Below, one piece after another: positions 36,425-44,453 of a DNA stretch of 64,000 nucleotides. The position numbers were made by a program, and so were the translations under genes. The notes under the pieces were generated by a model. It did no database searches, was not told the DNA's origin, and saw only the letters and a list, made by a program, of their open reading frames with translations. Numbering within the stretch: the stretch's first letter is position 1; every line of letters begins with the position of its first letter. The stretch comes from Bordetella genomosp. 8 (lineage in GTDB: Bacteria > Pseudomonadota > Gammaproteobacteria > Burkholderiales > Burkholderiaceae_B). The stretch is taken from assembly GCF_002119685.1 (NCBI RefSeq), contig NZ_CP021108.1, positions 682,001 through 746,000 of the forward strand, read 5' to 3'.

Positions 36425-36492
36425 AGCAGGTAAGTCGGGGGCAGGGGGCCTGATTCGCAGCAGTTAAGTCGGGAACAGGGCGCCTGATTCGC
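36425..36492. repeat. 34-bp direct tandem duplication
   Basis: Two adjacent units, 36425-36458 and 36459-36492, each begin AGCAG(G/T)TAAGTCGGG and end GCCTGATTCGC, with a few mismatches in the middle. They lie in the gap between the convergent YaiI and CoxG-like genes. The block could be a small dispersed intergenic repeat, but I see only these copies in the window. Confidence 0.7.
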
Positions 36493-36542
36493 CCTGCGCG
36501 CCGCGCCGCCGCCTGGATCCCGGCTCTAGCGTTGGGAACCGT

Positions 36543-37379
36543 TCATGGCCGGCGGCCCAGCAGACCGGCGACGCCGTAGCGGATGCGTGCCCACATCGCC
36601 TTGAGCCCGATGCTGAGCATATTGAGTTCAGCGGCCGGCGGCGCGCTTGCCGCCTTGCCGTGTTGCGCCTGCATCATGCGCGATTGGGCCAAGGCCAGGA
36701 TGGCCTGGGCCTGGCCCAGTACCGCCTGCGCCTGCAGCAGCACCGTCTGGGCGTCTACTGTGCCGGCGGCGAACGCAGCAGGTGTTCCGGCAGCCCCGTT
36801 CAGCGCCGCGCCTCGCAATGCCGCGCCGCGCGCGGCCGCGGTCGCGCCTGTGTCCGGGGCCGGGCCTGAGTCCAGGCCTGTGTCCGGATCCGGGCCCATC
36901 TCCGCGCCTGCCCCGGTCCCGGCGGCCGGTGCGGCCAGCGACTGCGCCAGGTTCCGTTCGAACTGGGCCAGGATCTGCGACGCCACTTCGGTGATCATGC
37001 CGCTGCCCCGCCCGTACTGGGCGACGGAGCCGGATAGCGCCAGCTGCGTCGTGACGGTGACCTGGGTGCCTCCGGCCACCGGCGCCAGCGCAAAACTGAA
37101 TTCGGATCGGGCCGAGCCACGCCCTTTCGGATCGACGCCCGACCCTTCCAGCCAGGCGATGTGGTTTTCATCGTCCTGGCGCACCAGCTGGGCCTGTCCG
37201 TCGAAGGAAAGCCGGATGGGGCCGAGCTTGACCGACACCGAGCCTTTGTATCGGTTGTCGCCCTCGACTTCGGTCAGCCGCGCGCCCGGCAGGCAGGGCA
37301 GGATGCGCGGCACGTCGAGCATCAGCTGCCAGGCCTCTTCCAGCGGCAGCGGCACGTGGAAGGTATTGGTGAACTCCAT
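36543..37379 (-). CDS. CoxG/SRPBCC-family protein with Ala/Gly-rich linker
   Basis: The 278-residue protein has an SRPBCC (CoxG) domain at residues 1-150 (FHVPLPLEEAWQLMLDVPRILPCLPGARL, then KLGPIRLSFDGQAQL). CoxG-type proteins assist membrane recruitment or maturation of molybdenum hydroxylases. Residues about 150-245 are an Ala/Gly/Pro-rich low-complexity linker, and the last 30 residues (ELNMLSIGLKAMWARIRYGVAGLLGRR) could be a membrane-associated helix. It is the last gene of the minus-strand molybdenum-hydroxylase operon, 31 bp after the large subunit gene. Confidence 0.85.
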   Translation of the reverse strand: MEFTNTFHVPLPLEEAWQLMLDVPRILPCLPGARLTEVEGDNRYKGSVSVKLGPIRLSFDGQAQLVRQDDENHIAWLEGSGVDPKGRGSARSEFSFALAPVAGGTQVTVTTQLALSGSVAQYGRGSGMITEVASQILAQFERNLAQSLAAPAAGTGAGAEMGPDPDTGLDSGPAPDTGATAAARGAALRGAALNGAAGTPAAFAAGTVDAQTVLLQAQAVLGQAQAILALAQSRMMQAQHGKAASAPPAAELNMLSIGLKAMWARIRYGVAGLLGRRP

Positions 37380-37410
37380 GGCTGTTCCTGAAATAGTATG
37401 AAAGCTGCGC

Positions 37411-39840
37411 CTAGGCGCGTCCGCCGGCCGGCGCGATATCGTCGGGGCCGTCGGCGGCGTCCAGGCACTCCAGCAGGCGCATCGGCGTCAAGGGGAATTC
37501 CGATAGCCGCACCCCCTGACCCGCCAGCGCGTGTTCGACCGCGCCGATGACCGCCGCGGCAACCGGGATGGTGGCGCATTCGCCCACGCCCTTTACGCCC
37601 AGCGGGTTGAGCGGCGTCATGGAAGGCTGGAAGATCACTTCCACGTCGGGCACCTCGGGTGCCGTCGGCAGCAGGTATTCCGCGAAAGTCGTGCTGAGCG
37701 GCTGCCCGGCGTCGTCGTAGCCCATCCATTCGAACAGGGCGTTGCCGATGCCGTGCACGACCCCACCGTGCACCTGGCCGGCCGCGAGAACAGGGTTGAT
37801 GATGCGTCCGCTGTCATGCACGGCGACGTAGCGCACGATGGATACCGCGCCGGTCAGCGCATCGACCTCGACCTCGCAGGCGTGCGACGCGCCCGCATAA
37901 GCCTGCGCATCGCAATGGAAGTGGACGGTCTCGTCCAGCCCCGGGTCGCCCGGGACGGGCAGGGCATAACCCGGTACACCCTTCAGCAGCATTGCCAGCC
38001 TGGCCAGGGCCACCGATGGTCCCGTACCCGATCGGGACACCACTTCGCCATGGGCCAAGGTCAGTTCGTCCGGCAGGGTATCGAGCAGCACGGCTGCCGC
38101 GTCCAGGATACGTCGGCGCAGCCTGGCCGATGCCTGGTCCACCGCGGAGCCCGCCATGATCGCCTGGCGGCTGGCGAAGCCACCCATCCCATAGCCTATG
38201 AAGGCGGTATCGCCGGCGATGACCTGCACCGCTTCCGCCGCGACGCCGAAATGGCCGGCGCAGATCTGCGCCAGCGTGGTCTTGATGCCTTGCCCCATGG
38301 CCAGCGCGCCCGTGTACACGGATATCTGCCCGGAAGGCTGCACCCTGACGCGCGCCGATTCGAAAGGACCGCGCCCGGTCGGCTTGACGCTGTTGGCGAC
38401 CGCGATGCCGCGATACAGGCCCCGCGCGCGCGATGCCTGCCTGCGGGCGTCGAAGCCGTCATAGTCGATGGCCTGCAGGGCGCGCGCCTGCAGCGCCGGG
38501 AAATCGCCGCTGTCTATGGTCAGGGGTACGCCCGCGCGCGACTTCAGCGGCTTGGTATAGGGTATCTTCGCGGCCGGAATCATGTTGCGCCGGCGGCATT
38601 CCGCCCTGTCGATGCCCAGGGTCGCGCTGATGCGGTCCAGCAGCCGTTCCATGACGAAGGCGGCCTGCGGATAGCCGGCGCCGCGCACGGTGGCGACCGG
38701 CACCTTGTTGGTATAGGCAACGGCGACGTCCAGCCGATAGGCCGGCACGACATAGGGACCGGTCATCGACGAGGCCGAGTTATAGGGCACGTTGGCGCCT
38801 TGCGGCGTGTACGCGCCATGATCGTGCACCATGCGCCCGCGCAGGCCCAGCACGCAGCCCCGTTCGTCCACGGCCACCGCCATCGACCAATACTGGTCGC
38901 GCTCTTGGATCGCGCTGACGAAATGCTCGCGCCTGTCCTCCACCCATTTGACCGGCCGGCCCAGCTTGCGCGCGGCCGCCGGCACCGCGATTTCTTCCGG
39001 ATAGATCATGAACTTGACGCCGAAGCCTCCGCCGACATCGGGCGTCACGACGCGCAGCAGGTCTTCCGGATGGCCGAGCATCATCGCGATCGTGTAGTGC
39101 AGTTCGTGCGCCAGCTGGGTCGACGACCACACCGTCAATTCGCCCGATGCCGGGTCGGGCCGCGCCAGCACGCCGCGCCCTTCCATGGGATGGCCGCAGC
39201 CTCGGTGCACGTGGAAGTCTTCCTGCAGCACGGTGTGCGCATCGGCGAAAACGGCATCGCAATCGCCGTACGACAGCGTGTATTCCTGTAGCGCGTTGGA
39301 CGCCAGTCCCAGCCGCACGGGCGGGGCCGCGGGTTCCAGTGCCGCACGGCAATCCGCCACGGCCGGCAGCACTTCATAGTCCACCGCGACCGCCGCGGCG
39401 GCGTCTTCCGCCGCATGGCGCGTCGACGCCACCACGATGGCGATGGCTTCGCCCACGAAGGCGACTTCGTGCGTCGCGAGCACGAACGGTGTGGTATCGG
39501 CGGGCAGGTTGGCAAGCGGAAAGCCCAGCGGCATGCGCCATTCGGTGATTTCGCCGTACAGGTCCTGCGCCGCGTACACCGCCACCACGCCCGGCATGGC
39601 GCGCGCCGCCGTGGCATCGATGGCGCGGATGCGTGCATGCGCATGCGGACTGCGCACGAAGCAGGCGTGCAGCAGCGGATCGACCTGAAGATCGTCCAGG
39701 AAGCGGGCGGTGCCGGTCAGCAGCGCTTCGTCTTCGATGCGGCGGACGGATGCCCCGATGCCGGGATTCGCCAGGGGCGCCGCGTCCGGCCGCGCGCCGG
39801 GCGCTACCTCGGGATAAGCGGGTTCAAGCGATGTGTCCAT
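37411..39840 (-). CDS. molybdenum hydroxylase large subunit (CoxL-like, not form I)
   Basis: The 809-residue protein is a xanthine-dehydrogenase-family molybdopterin-binding subunit. Cofactor segments are GGGFG at 270-274 and the active-site Glu in VKGVGECATIP near residue 755. The loop that in form I CO dehydrogenase reads AYxCSFR is VRGAGYPQ here (385-392), resembling form II/other hydroxylases, so CO is an unlikely substrate. Start ATG at 39840; the frame extends upstream without support. It overlaps the Fe-S subunit gene by 17 bp. Neighbouring genes suggest an aromatic or heterocyclic acid substrate. Confidence 0.92.
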   Translation of the reverse strand: MDTSLEPAYPEVAPGARPDAAPLANPGIGASVRRIEDEALLTGTARFLDDLQVDPLLHACFVRSPHAHARIRAIDATAARAMPGVVAVYAAQDLYGEITEWRMPLGFPLANLPADTTPFVLATHEVAFVGEAIAIVVASTRHAAEDAAAAVAVDYEVLPAVADCRAALEPAAPPVRLGLASNALQEYTLSYGDCDAVFADAHTVLQEDFHVHRGCGHPMEGRGVLARPDPASGELTVWSSTQLAHELHYTIAMMLGHPEDLLRVVTPDVGGGFGVKFMIYPEEIAVPAAARKLGRPVKWVEDRREHFVSAIQERDQYWSMAVAVDERGCVLGLRGRMVHDHGAYTPQGANVPYNSASSMTGPYVVPAYRLDVAVAYTNKVPVATVRGAGYPQAAFVMERLLDRISATLGIDRAECRRRNMIPAAKIPYTKPLKSRAGVPLTIDSGDFPALQARALQAIDYDGFDARRQASRARGLYRGIAVANSVKPTGRGPFESARVRVQPSGQISVYTGALAMGQGIKTTLAQICAGHFGVAAEAVQVIAGDTAFIGYGMGGFASRQAIMAGSAVDQASARLRRRILDAAAVLLDTLPDELTLAHGEVVSRSGTGPSVALARLAMLLKGVPGYALPVPGDPGLDETVHFHCDAQAYAGASHACEVEVDALTGAVSIVRYVAVHDSGRIINPVLAAGQVHGGVVHGIGNALFEWMGYDDAGQPLSTTFAEYLLPTAPEVPDVEVIFQPSMTPLNPLGVKGVGECATIPVAAAVIGAVEHALAGQGVRLSEFPLTPMRLLECLDAADGPDDIAPAGGRA

Positions 39841-40339
39841 GTAGCCGCTCTTCGCGCAGTCGCCGCGCCGCTTCGAGCGCGGCGGCCACAATGTTCTGGT
39901 AGCCGGTGCAACGGCACAAATGGCCCGACAGCACATCGCGCACGGTGGCTTCGTCAGGGTCGGGGTTGTCGCGCAGCAGTTCGGCCAGCGACATCAGGAT
40001 GCCGGGCGTGCAATAGCCGCATTGCAGCGCGTGCAGGTCGTGGAAGGCGGCCTGCAGCACGTGCGGCGCACCGTCGCCGGCCAGCCCTTCGATGGTCTCG
40101 ACGCGGCAGCCTTCGGCCTGCACCGCCAGCATCAGGCAGGCACGGGCGGTCTGGCCATCGACCAGCACGGTACAGGCGCCGCACACGCCGTGTTCGCAGC
40201 CGATGTGCGTGCCGGTGAGCTTCAGTTCCCCGCGCAGGAAGTCCGCGAGATGGACGCGGGGTTCGGCCGCGCCCTGGCGTGGCTGGCCATTGACGACCAG
40301 CCGGATCGGCAGCGCCTCGGGGGCGTCGTCCTGGTTCAT
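39824..40339 (-). CDS. molybdenum hydroxylase [2Fe-2S] subunit (CoxS-like)
   Basis: The 171-residue protein has the two-cluster fold. The ferredoxin-type site uses Cys48, Cys53, Cys56 and Cys68 (GCEHGVCGACTVLVDGQTARAC) and the second cluster Cys107, Cys110, Cys142 and Cys144 (QCGYCTPG, LCRCTGY). It passes electrons from the Mo centre to FAD. The ATG at 40339 overlaps the stop of the FAD subunit gene by 4 bp. Confidence 0.95.
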   Translation of the reverse strand: MNQDDAPEALPIRLVVNGQPRQGAAEPRVHLADFLRGELKLTGTHIGCEHGVCGACTVLVDGQTARACLMLAVQAEGCRVETIEGLAGDGAPHVLQAAFHDLHALQCGYCTPGILMSLAELLRDNPDPDEATVRDVLSGHLCRCTGYQNIVAAALEAARRLREERLHGHIA

Positions 40340-41226
40340 GGTGATGAGGTCTCCTCGTGCGCGACGGCCCGCGCCACGGCCTGTTCCAGCGCGCGGCGCG
40401 ACAGTACCGTGGCCAGCCTGCGGCGATACCAGGCCGGCACGTAGCTGTCGGCAACGGCATCGACCTGCCCGCATGTCGCGGCGGCTAGCGCCAGCGCTTC
40501 ATCGTCCGGCGCGCGGCCGAGCAGCGCCGTTTCCGCTTCGCGCATGCGCAAGGGCGCGATCGCGACTCCGCCCAGCGTCAGCGACACCCGTTCGACGAGG
40601 CCGTGCCTGTCGAGCAATACCAAGGCCGCGCACGAAACGATGGCGAAATCGCCGTGTCGGCGCGCGAATTCTACAAATGCATATCCATGGTGCCGGGGCC
40701 AGGCGGGAACGCGCACGGCGGTCACCATTTCGTCGGGTTCCATGGCGGGCGTCATATAGGCCGCCGGGAAATCCGCCATGGCGATTTCGCGCGCGCCGCG
40801 CCGGCTGCGAACCTCGACGCGCGCATCCATGGCCATGGCCACGGTGGGGATTTCGGCCGAAGGGTCCAGCTGGCAGAGACTGCCCCCCACGGTGCCCCGG
40901 TTGCGCGTCTGCCGGTGTCCCACCTGCAGCACCGCCTCGCGCCACAAGGGCAGGCGCTCCGCCACCAGCGGCGAAAACTCGACCTCCCGCTGGCGGGTCA
41001 TCGCGCCGAACTCCACCATCCCGCCATCTCCGCTGGCGCGGATGTAGGCCAGCTCGGGGATGCGGTTGATGTCGATCAGGCACTCCGGAAACGCGAAGCG
41101 CATATTCAGCATGGCGACCAGCGACTGGCCGCCCGCCAGGATGCGCCCGTTCTCCGTTTCGCACAGCATGGCCAGGGCCTCGTCCACCGAACGGGGCGCC
41201 AGGTAACGCAGGGCCGGGGCTTTCAT
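40336..41226 (-). CDS. molybdenum hydroxylase FAD subunit (CoxM-like)
   Basis: The 296-residue protein has FAD-binding signatures ILAGGQSLVAMLNMR (residues about 30-44) and RNRGTVGGSLCQLDPSAEIPTVAM (about 108-131), followed by the C-terminal CO-dehydrogenase flavoprotein domain. It completes the LMS heterotrimer with the two following genes. It begins 9 bp after the Pht5-like gene. Confidence 0.95.
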   Translation of the reverse strand: MKAPALRYLAPRSVDEALAMLCETENGRILAGGQSLVAMLNMRFAFPECLIDINRIPELAYIRASGDGGMVEFGAMTRQREVEFSPLVAERLPLWREAVLQVGHRQTRNRGTVGGSLCQLDPSAEIPTVAMAMDARVEVRSRRGAREIAMADFPAAYMTPAMEPDEMVTAVRVPAWPRHHGYAFVEFARRHGDFAIVSCAALVLLDRHGLVERVSLTLGGVAIAPLRMREAETALLGRAPDDEALALAAATCGQVDAVADSYVPAWYRRRLATVLSRRALEQAVARAVAHEETSSP

Positions 41227-41235
41227 CGGCGGATG

Positions 41236-42231
41236 TCAGATCTTCGACAGGTCCAGCGCGGACGCGGCGAACAGTTCTTCCGGCGCGACCTTGCGCTTGG
41301 ACAGGCCTTGTTCGTAGTGGTAGCGCGCAAAGGTTTCGATCGTGTGCCGGTTGGCTTCCAGTCCGTAGGGCCAGAAGTCCTCGCCCATGATGGAGCGGGC
41401 TTCGTTGTAGTGATGCACCATCCACGGCAAGGTCACCGCCAGGTGGCAGATCTCGTTCAGTTCCTTGACGGCAAGCGCCTTGGCCTTCAGGAAAGCCTTG
41501 TACACGCTGACCGGAAGCCAGGGATTCTCTTCGACCAGCGTTTTGCGGATACCCACCATATGCATGATGGGAAAGATGCCGGTGCGCCGGTAATAGTCTT
41601 TCTCGGCCTCGATGTAGTCGCCGAACAGGCGACCGACGTTGGGCGCGCCGCGCAGGAAGCAGGACGGGGCTCGCGCGCCGATGTAGCCGTCGATCTCGCC
41701 GGCTTCCAGCATGCCGGACAAGGTCTTGTCGTCCGGGATCTGCTGCAGGTCGATGTCCTTGCCAAGGTCGATGGGCGCGCGCTCGCCTCGGCCCGGTTCC
41801 TCGATGCCGCCACGGCGCCATTTGATGTCGGACGGCTTGACGCCATACTCGTCTTCCAGGATGCCGCGGATCCACACGTTGGCGGTGATCTGGTATTCCG
41901 GCACGCCTATGGTCTTGCCGCGCAGGTCCTGCGGTTTCTCGATGCCACGGTCCGTGCGGACGTAGATCCCGGACTGCCGAAAGACGCGCGAAATGAACGC
42001 CGGCACCGCGACGTAGGCGTTGTCGCCGCGCGCCGTGGTCATCATGTGGCTGCTCATGGAGATTTCGGTGACGTCGAACTCGTGGTAGCGGAAGGCGCGG
42101 TGGAAGGCTTCTTCCGGCTCGACCGGCACCGCCGCGACGTCGCATCCCTCGATGGGGGCGCGGCCGTCGAACAAGGCCGCGGTCCGATCGTACATGCCGC
42201 AGGCCAGACTGATCTTCAATTTATTGCTCAT
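41236..42231 (-). CDS. 4,5-dihydroxyphthalate-decarboxylase-like / NMT1-type protein
   Basis: The 331-residue protein resembles Pht5-type 4,5-dihydroxyphthalate decarboxylases, which share the periplasmic-binding (NMT1/THI5) fold. No signal peptide is present (MSNKLKISLACGMYDRTAAL), in favour of an enzyme. Family blocks include FDVTEISMSSHMM, YVRTDRGIEKPQDLRGKTIGVPEY and LVEENPWLPVSVYKAF. It lies between a Bug gene and the molybdenum hydroxylase genes in one operon, so a decarboxylation or substrate-handling step on an aromatic acid is plausible. The precise substrate is unknown. Confidence 0.8.
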   Translation of the reverse strand: MSNKLKISLACGMYDRTAALFDGRAPIEGCDVAAVPVEPEEAFHRAFRYHEFDVTEISMSSHMMTTARGDNAYVAVPAFISRVFRQSGIYVRTDRGIEKPQDLRGKTIGVPEYQITANVWIRGILEDEYGVKPSDIKWRRGGIEEPGRGERAPIDLGKDIDLQQIPDDKTLSGMLEAGEIDGYIGARAPSCFLRGAPNVGRLFGDYIEAEKDYYRRTGIFPIMHMVGIRKTLVEENPWLPVSVYKAFLKAKALAVKELNEICHLAVTLPWMVHHYNEARSIMGEDFWPYGLEANRHTIETFARYHYEQGLSKRKVAPEELFAASALDLSKI

Positions 42232-42272
42232 CGTGATGCTCCTGTTGGTCCCTTGCCTTGAGCCGCGCCGCG

Positions 42273-43253
42273 CTAATCCGCCGACAGGCCGATCTTCTGC
42301 GCCAGCGCGGTGAACTTGTCGATATCGCTGTTCACCATTTTCTGGAAAACCGCCGGCCCGTCGGAGGCGGTGTCATAACCCAGGTCCGCAAGCTTCTGTT
42401 CCACATCGGGGCGCCGCATGATCTTGGCGACGGCTTCATAGAGCTTCTGCTTGATATCCGGGGGCGTGCCGGCCGGAGCCAGCAGGCCGTGCCACTGCGT
42501 CAGTTCATAGCCGGGGTAGCCCTGTTCGGCCACCGTCGGCACATCCGGCATCAGCTTGGAGCGTTCCTTGGAGGTGACCGCCACGGCGCGCAGCTTGCCG
42601 GCCTTGATGAAGGGCAGCGCGCTGGACGCCGTGATCACCGCCAGGCCGATCTGGCCGCCCACCACGTCGTTCAGCGCCGGACCGCAGCCCTTGTACGGCA
42701 CATGCACCATGTTGACCTTGGCCTGCAGCTTGAACAGCTCGCCGGCCAGATGCTGCGGCGTGCCATTGCCGCAGGACCCGAAGGAGACGTCGTTGGCCTT
42801 CGCCGCGGCCGCCGTGACGTCGGCCAGGGTCTTGTAAGGCGAACCGGGCGGCACCACCAGCACCGAGGGCACGTAGGCGATGTTGATGATGGCGTCGAAG
42901 TCCTTCTTCGGATCGAAGGGCAGGGTCTTGAAAACGCCGGGATTCACGGCGAAGGAGCTGTTGACCATCAGCAGCGAATAACCGTCCGGCGCCCGCTCCT
43001 TCACGACCCGCGCGCCGACGTTGCCGCTGGCGCCGGGACGGTTTTCGACGATGGCGGTCTTGCCTATCGCTTCCGGCATGTAATTGCCGATGAGCCGGGC
43101 CAGCATGTCCGTCCCGCCGCCTGGCGGAAACGTAACGATGATGTCCAAGGGTTTGCTCGGGAAGGAGGCCGCGTCCTCGGCGGCCAAGGCGGTTCCCGCC
43201 GCTAAAAATAGGGCCGCCGCGGCGGCTCCCGTGATCAGTTTGCCCAGCGTCAT
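42273..43253 (-). CDS. Bug-type solute-binding protein
   Basis: The 326-residue protein has a signal peptide (AAAAALFLAAGTALA, cleavage near residue 25) and the Bug pattern FPSKPLDIIVTFPPGGGTDMLARLI, ENRPGASGNVGA and HVPYKGCGPALNDVVGGQ. It probably captures the substrate of the following operon in the periplasm. No TctA/TctB membrane genes are present in the window. It diverges from the AraC gene at 43431 with 177 bp between. Confidence 0.92.
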   Translation of the reverse strand: MTLGKLITGAAAAALFLAAGTALAAEDAASFPSKPLDIIVTFPPGGGTDMLARLIGNYMPEAIGKTAIVENRPGASGNVGARVVKERAPDGYSLLMVNSSFAVNPGVFKTLPFDPKKDFDAIINIAYVPSVLVVPPGSPYKTLADVTAAAAKANDVSFGSCGNGTPQHLAGELFKLQAKVNMVHVPYKGCGPALNDVVGGQIGLAVITASSALPFIKAGKLRAVAVTSKERSKLMPDVPTVAEQGYPGYELTQWHGLLAPAGTPPDIKQKLYEAVAKIMRRPDVEQKLADLGYDTASDGPAVFQKMVNSDIDKFTALAQKIGLSAD

Positions 43254-43430
43254 GACGAATTACCCCTTGTTTACCGGCGCCTCCTGGACGCCAAGTGAGT
43301 GGCCGATTAATCAGCCTACTGAGTTTTTTGCTCATAGTACTGATTATTTTCGCGGCGACATTTAGGGAAAATACTTATCGGCCGTACGCCGGGGCACGCG
43401 GAACCCCGCCGGAGCGCTCCGCTTCCTATA

Positions 43431-44348
43431 ATGGCGACAAGAAGAACGACGAGAAAAGCGCCGGGTGCCTATGAGGAGGACCTTTTGTCAACGGCCATCA
43501 AAATCTTCCACGGCCGATTCGGACGGGTCGCGCTGCTCGACATGGACAAGCCGCTGATCCCGCATGCGCATCACCATTGCCATGTGCTGATCAAGGCCAG
43601 CGGGGCGGACACGTTCTTCTCGGTACGCGATCGCCTGAACCCGCTGACCGACGATACGGCGGTGCTGGTCAACGCCTGGGAGCTGCATTCCTATGAGCAT
43701 CCCGGTCCCTTGGCGCCCGGCACCGTCATCCTGGCGCTGTACATAGAGCCTTCCTGGCTGGCCGATATCCAGCGCCAGCTTTGGGTTTCCGCCCATCCCC
43801 AGTTCTTCCCCAAGCCGTGCGTGGAGATCGCGCCCCGCATCCGCAAGCTTGCCGACGAACTGGCCATGGAGATGTACTTCGCCGACCAGATTTCGCCGCA
43901 GCGGCTGGAGGCGGTGCTGTTCGACCTGATGATCGCCGTCATCGATCCGTTCTCGGAATGGCGCAATCTGCGGGGATTCCCGTACAAGCACGCCACGAAC
44001 GCCATGGACCCGCGCATCCGGCGCGCCATGGCGTATATGCGGGAAAACATCGGCGCGCCCGTCGACATGGCCGCGCTGGCGACCCGCAGCGGGCTGTCGC
44101 GCGCGCATTTCTTCGAGCTGTTCCGGCGCAGCACCAGCCTGACGCCCAATGTTTTCAGCAATGTGCTGCGCATGGAGGCCGCGCTGCAGGCGCTGAGCCG
44201 GCGCGACACGACGCTGACCGACCTGTCCTACCGGCTGGGTTTCTCGGCGCCCGGCCATTTCACCCGTTTCTTCCGCCAGCACATCGGCTCGGCGCCCAAC
44301 GACTACCGTCGGGTCGTCCAGAGTTACGAAAATCAGACTCCAGGGTAA
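43431..44348 (+). CDS. AraC-family transcriptional regulator
   Basis: The protein (305 residues from the ATG) has a cupin-type sensor domain (HAHHHCHVLIKASGADTFF, residues about 45-65) and a C-terminal double helix-turn-helix (about 200-298, MAALATRSGLSRAHFFELFRRST and SYRLGFSAPGHFTRFFRQHIG). The start is uncertain: TATAAT occurs at 43427-43432 across the ATG, and a strong GAGGAGG is followed by an in-frame TTG at 43485, giving a 287-residue protein. It sits between the two opposed molybdenum-hydroxylase operons and may regulate one or both. Confidence 0.88.
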   Translation: MATRRTTRKAPGAYEEDLLSTAIKIFHGRFGRVALLDMDKPLIPHAHHHCHVLIKASGADTFFSVRDRLNPLTDDTAVLVNAWELHSYEHPGPLAPGTVILALYIEPSWLADIQRQLWVSAHPQFFPKPCVEIAPRIRKLADELAMEMYFADQISPQRLEAVLFDLMIAVIDPFSEWRNLRGFPYKHATNAMDPRIRRAMAYMRENIGAPVDMAALATRSGLSRAHFFELFRRSTSLTPNVFSNVLRMEAALQALSRRDTTLTDLSYRLGFSAPGHFTRFFRQHIGSAPNDYRRVVQSYENQTPG

Positions 44349-44453
44349 GTTGCCGGATTGCCCGGTAAGACGGCCGGTCCCGCTCCTGTCTAAGCTGCGT
44401 CCAAGACTATTACAAGGGCGCGCGGCGAGGGCTGCCGTCCGACGGGACGAGAC

